Of a DNA stretch of 6,651 nt, positions 5,767-6,651 are shown piece after piece (the stretch's first letter is position 1; each line of letters starts with the position of its first letter). Where the stretch lies: contig JAIOJO010000241.1 of assembly GCA_019911985.1 (NCBI GenBank), positions 1 to 6,651 of the forward strand, in the 5' to 3' direction. The position numbers and the translations under genes are program-made. The stretch comes from Sulfuricellaceae bacterium (lineage in GTDB: Bacteria > Pseudomonadota > Gammaproteobacteria > Burkholderiales > UBA9220). Below the pieces are notes generated by a model, which did no database searches, was not told where the DNA came from, and worked only from the letters and a program-made list of their open reading frames with translations.

Positions 5767-6651
5767 GATTTTTTCCCCATGGCGGCCGCTATTTGTGAAG
5801 CGCAGCGGCCTATCGCCCGCTCGATTTCCTCTCCCGTTTGATACCGCTGCGCCGGGTCTTTTTCCAGCATTTTAAGGGTCATCTCGACCAAACACTCCGG
5901 CAAATTAGGATTGGCGGCCCGGATATTACGCGGCGCCTCGTTGGCGATGCGGAACATCAATTCCGTCAGGGATTCCCCCTGAAACGGCAATTGCCCGCTC
6001 AACAACTGATAGACCATTACCCCCAAGGAAAACAAATCGGAGCGTCCGTCCACCTTCTTCCCCGCCAGTTGCTCGGGCGACATATACGACGGGGTGCCCA
6101 AGACCATGCCGGTTTTGGTTTTACTCGAATCGGTGAGGCGCGCAATGCCGAAATCGGCCACCTTAATCACCGTCCCTTCGGGTTCGTACATGATATTGGC
6201 CGGCTTGATGTCGCGGTGGACGATATTCTGCGCATGCGCGTAGTTTAGGGCGCTGGCCACTTTCGCCGCGATCTTCAACACCCGGCCCAAGGGGAGCAAA
6301 TTACCCGGCTTGGTATAGGGAGTAAGATCCTTGCCCATGAGCAGTTCCATGGCAATATACGCCAGCCCCCGCTCTTCCCCGGCATCGTAGATCGTGACGA
6401 TATTCGGATGATTGAGGCGTCCAGCCGCCTCCGCCTCGCGGAAAAAGCGGGTTTTGACCTCCTCCAATTCGTCGCCTTCGAACTCCCGCGCCAAGGCCAG
6501 GGTTTTGATCGCCACCTCGCGGCCGATTTTGGGGTCGCGCCCGAGGTAAACCACGCCCATGGCTCCTTTGCCCAATTCCCGCTCCAAGCGGTAGCGCCCC
6601 AGCATCTGAGGCTCCGCCGCGACCTCCAGGGAATTATTGGCGCCCTCGCCC
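5763..6651 (-). CDS. Hanks-type Ser/Thr protein kinase (N-terminus probably beyond right edge)
   Basis: The frame ends at TGA 5765-5763 and stays open through the right edge. An internal ATG at 6605 would give 280 residues (numbering used here), but 15 further in-frame codons precede it (GEGANNSLEVAAEPQ), so a longer protein is likely. The catalytic domain (about 5-270) is complete: glycine loop GKGAMGVV (12-19), Lys34, alpha-C Glu57, HRDIKPAN (130-137), DFG (151-153) and SPE (176-178). The activation loop carries Thr163-Lys-Thr165 seven and five residues before GTPSY, the spacing of the two autophosphorylated threonines in mycobacterial PknB. No membrane helix or PASTA repeats follow the kinase domain, so any sensor must be N-terminal. 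CHASE2-kinase fusions with this kinase type are known, and a second CHASE2 protein is encoded in the same cluster. If 6605 were the true start, the protein would be a soluble bare kinase; no clear Shine-Dalgarno precedes it. Confidence 0.93.
   Translation of the reverse strand, partial: GEGANNSLEVAAEPQMLGRYRLERELGKGAMGVVYLGRDPKIGREVAIKTLALAREFEGDELEEVKTRFFREAEAAGRLNHPNIVTIYDAGEERGLAYIAMELLMGKDLTPYTKPGNLLPLGRVLKIAAKVASALNYAHAQNIVHRDIKPANIMYEPEGTVIKVADFGIARLTDSSKTKTGMVLGTPSYMSPEQLAGKKVDGRSDLFSLGVMVYQLLSGQLPFQGESLTELMFRIANEAPRNIRAANPNLPECLVEMTLKMLEKDPAQRYQTGEEIERAIGRCASQIAAAMGKKS

Larger units (their letters stand above)
1..6651 (-). other. Probable single transcription unit (signalling cassette)
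   Basis: Six co-directional minus-strand genes are separated by a 4-base overlap and then gaps of 58, 33, 13 and 38 bases. No gap holds a stem followed by a T-run or a recognisable sigma-70 promoter. Co-transcription is inferred from spacing; promoter and end lie outside the window. Confidence 0.7.

Noticed and set aside
4158..6651. Kinase, PP2C and FHA trio as a type VI secretion post-translational control module (PpkA/PppA/Fha)
   Set aside because: No T6SS structural gene is in the window, and the neighbours are a cyclase, a hydrolase and a GspE-N protein. The resemblance is at the level of domains only.

Overview
All recognisable genes in this window lie on the minus strand and read from right to left as one tightly packed array, probably a single transcription unit cut by both window edges. 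The GC-rich coding sequence, GTG and ATG starts, Shine-Dalgarno-like leaders and domain combinations suggest a proteobacterium. A gamma- or betaproteobacterium, possibly a methanotroph or similar environmental organism, is my best guess from protein style alone. I see no RNA gene, insertion sequence, repeat array, CRISPR or convincing terminator.

Layout in order of transcription: (1) 6651-5763, a Hanks-type Ser/Thr protein kinase with a complete catalytic domain, whose frame stays open through the right edge, so its N-terminus is probably missing; (2) 5766-4945, a PP2C/Stp-type Ser/Thr phosphatase sharing a 4-base ATGA overlap with the kinase; (3) 4886-4158, an FHA phosphothreonine-reader protein with a proline/alanine-rich linker and a second, degenerate FHA-like half; (4) 4124-1872, a membrane-anchored CHASE2 class III nucleotide cyclase with the residues expected of an adenylate cyclase; (5) 1858-1094, a metallo-beta-lactamase-fold hydrolase resembling class II cyclic-nucleotide phosphodiesterases; (6) 1055-1, the N-terminal part of a protein with a GAF domain followed by a GspE/PilB-type N-terminal domain, cut by the left edge before any ATPase domain.

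The genes together look like a signalling cassette. A kinase/phosphatase pair would set the phosphorylation state of targets read by the FHA protein. The cyclase would sense something outside the membrane and make a cyclic nucleotide, and the hydrolase could degrade it. The last gene could place a cyclic-nucleotide-type GAF domain directly on a type II secretion/type IV pilus-family assembly ATPase, which would make it the output. The domain identities are well supported by motifs; the wiring between them is inference. Intergenic gaps are short (13 to 58 bases) and no stretch over 300 bases lacks a gene.
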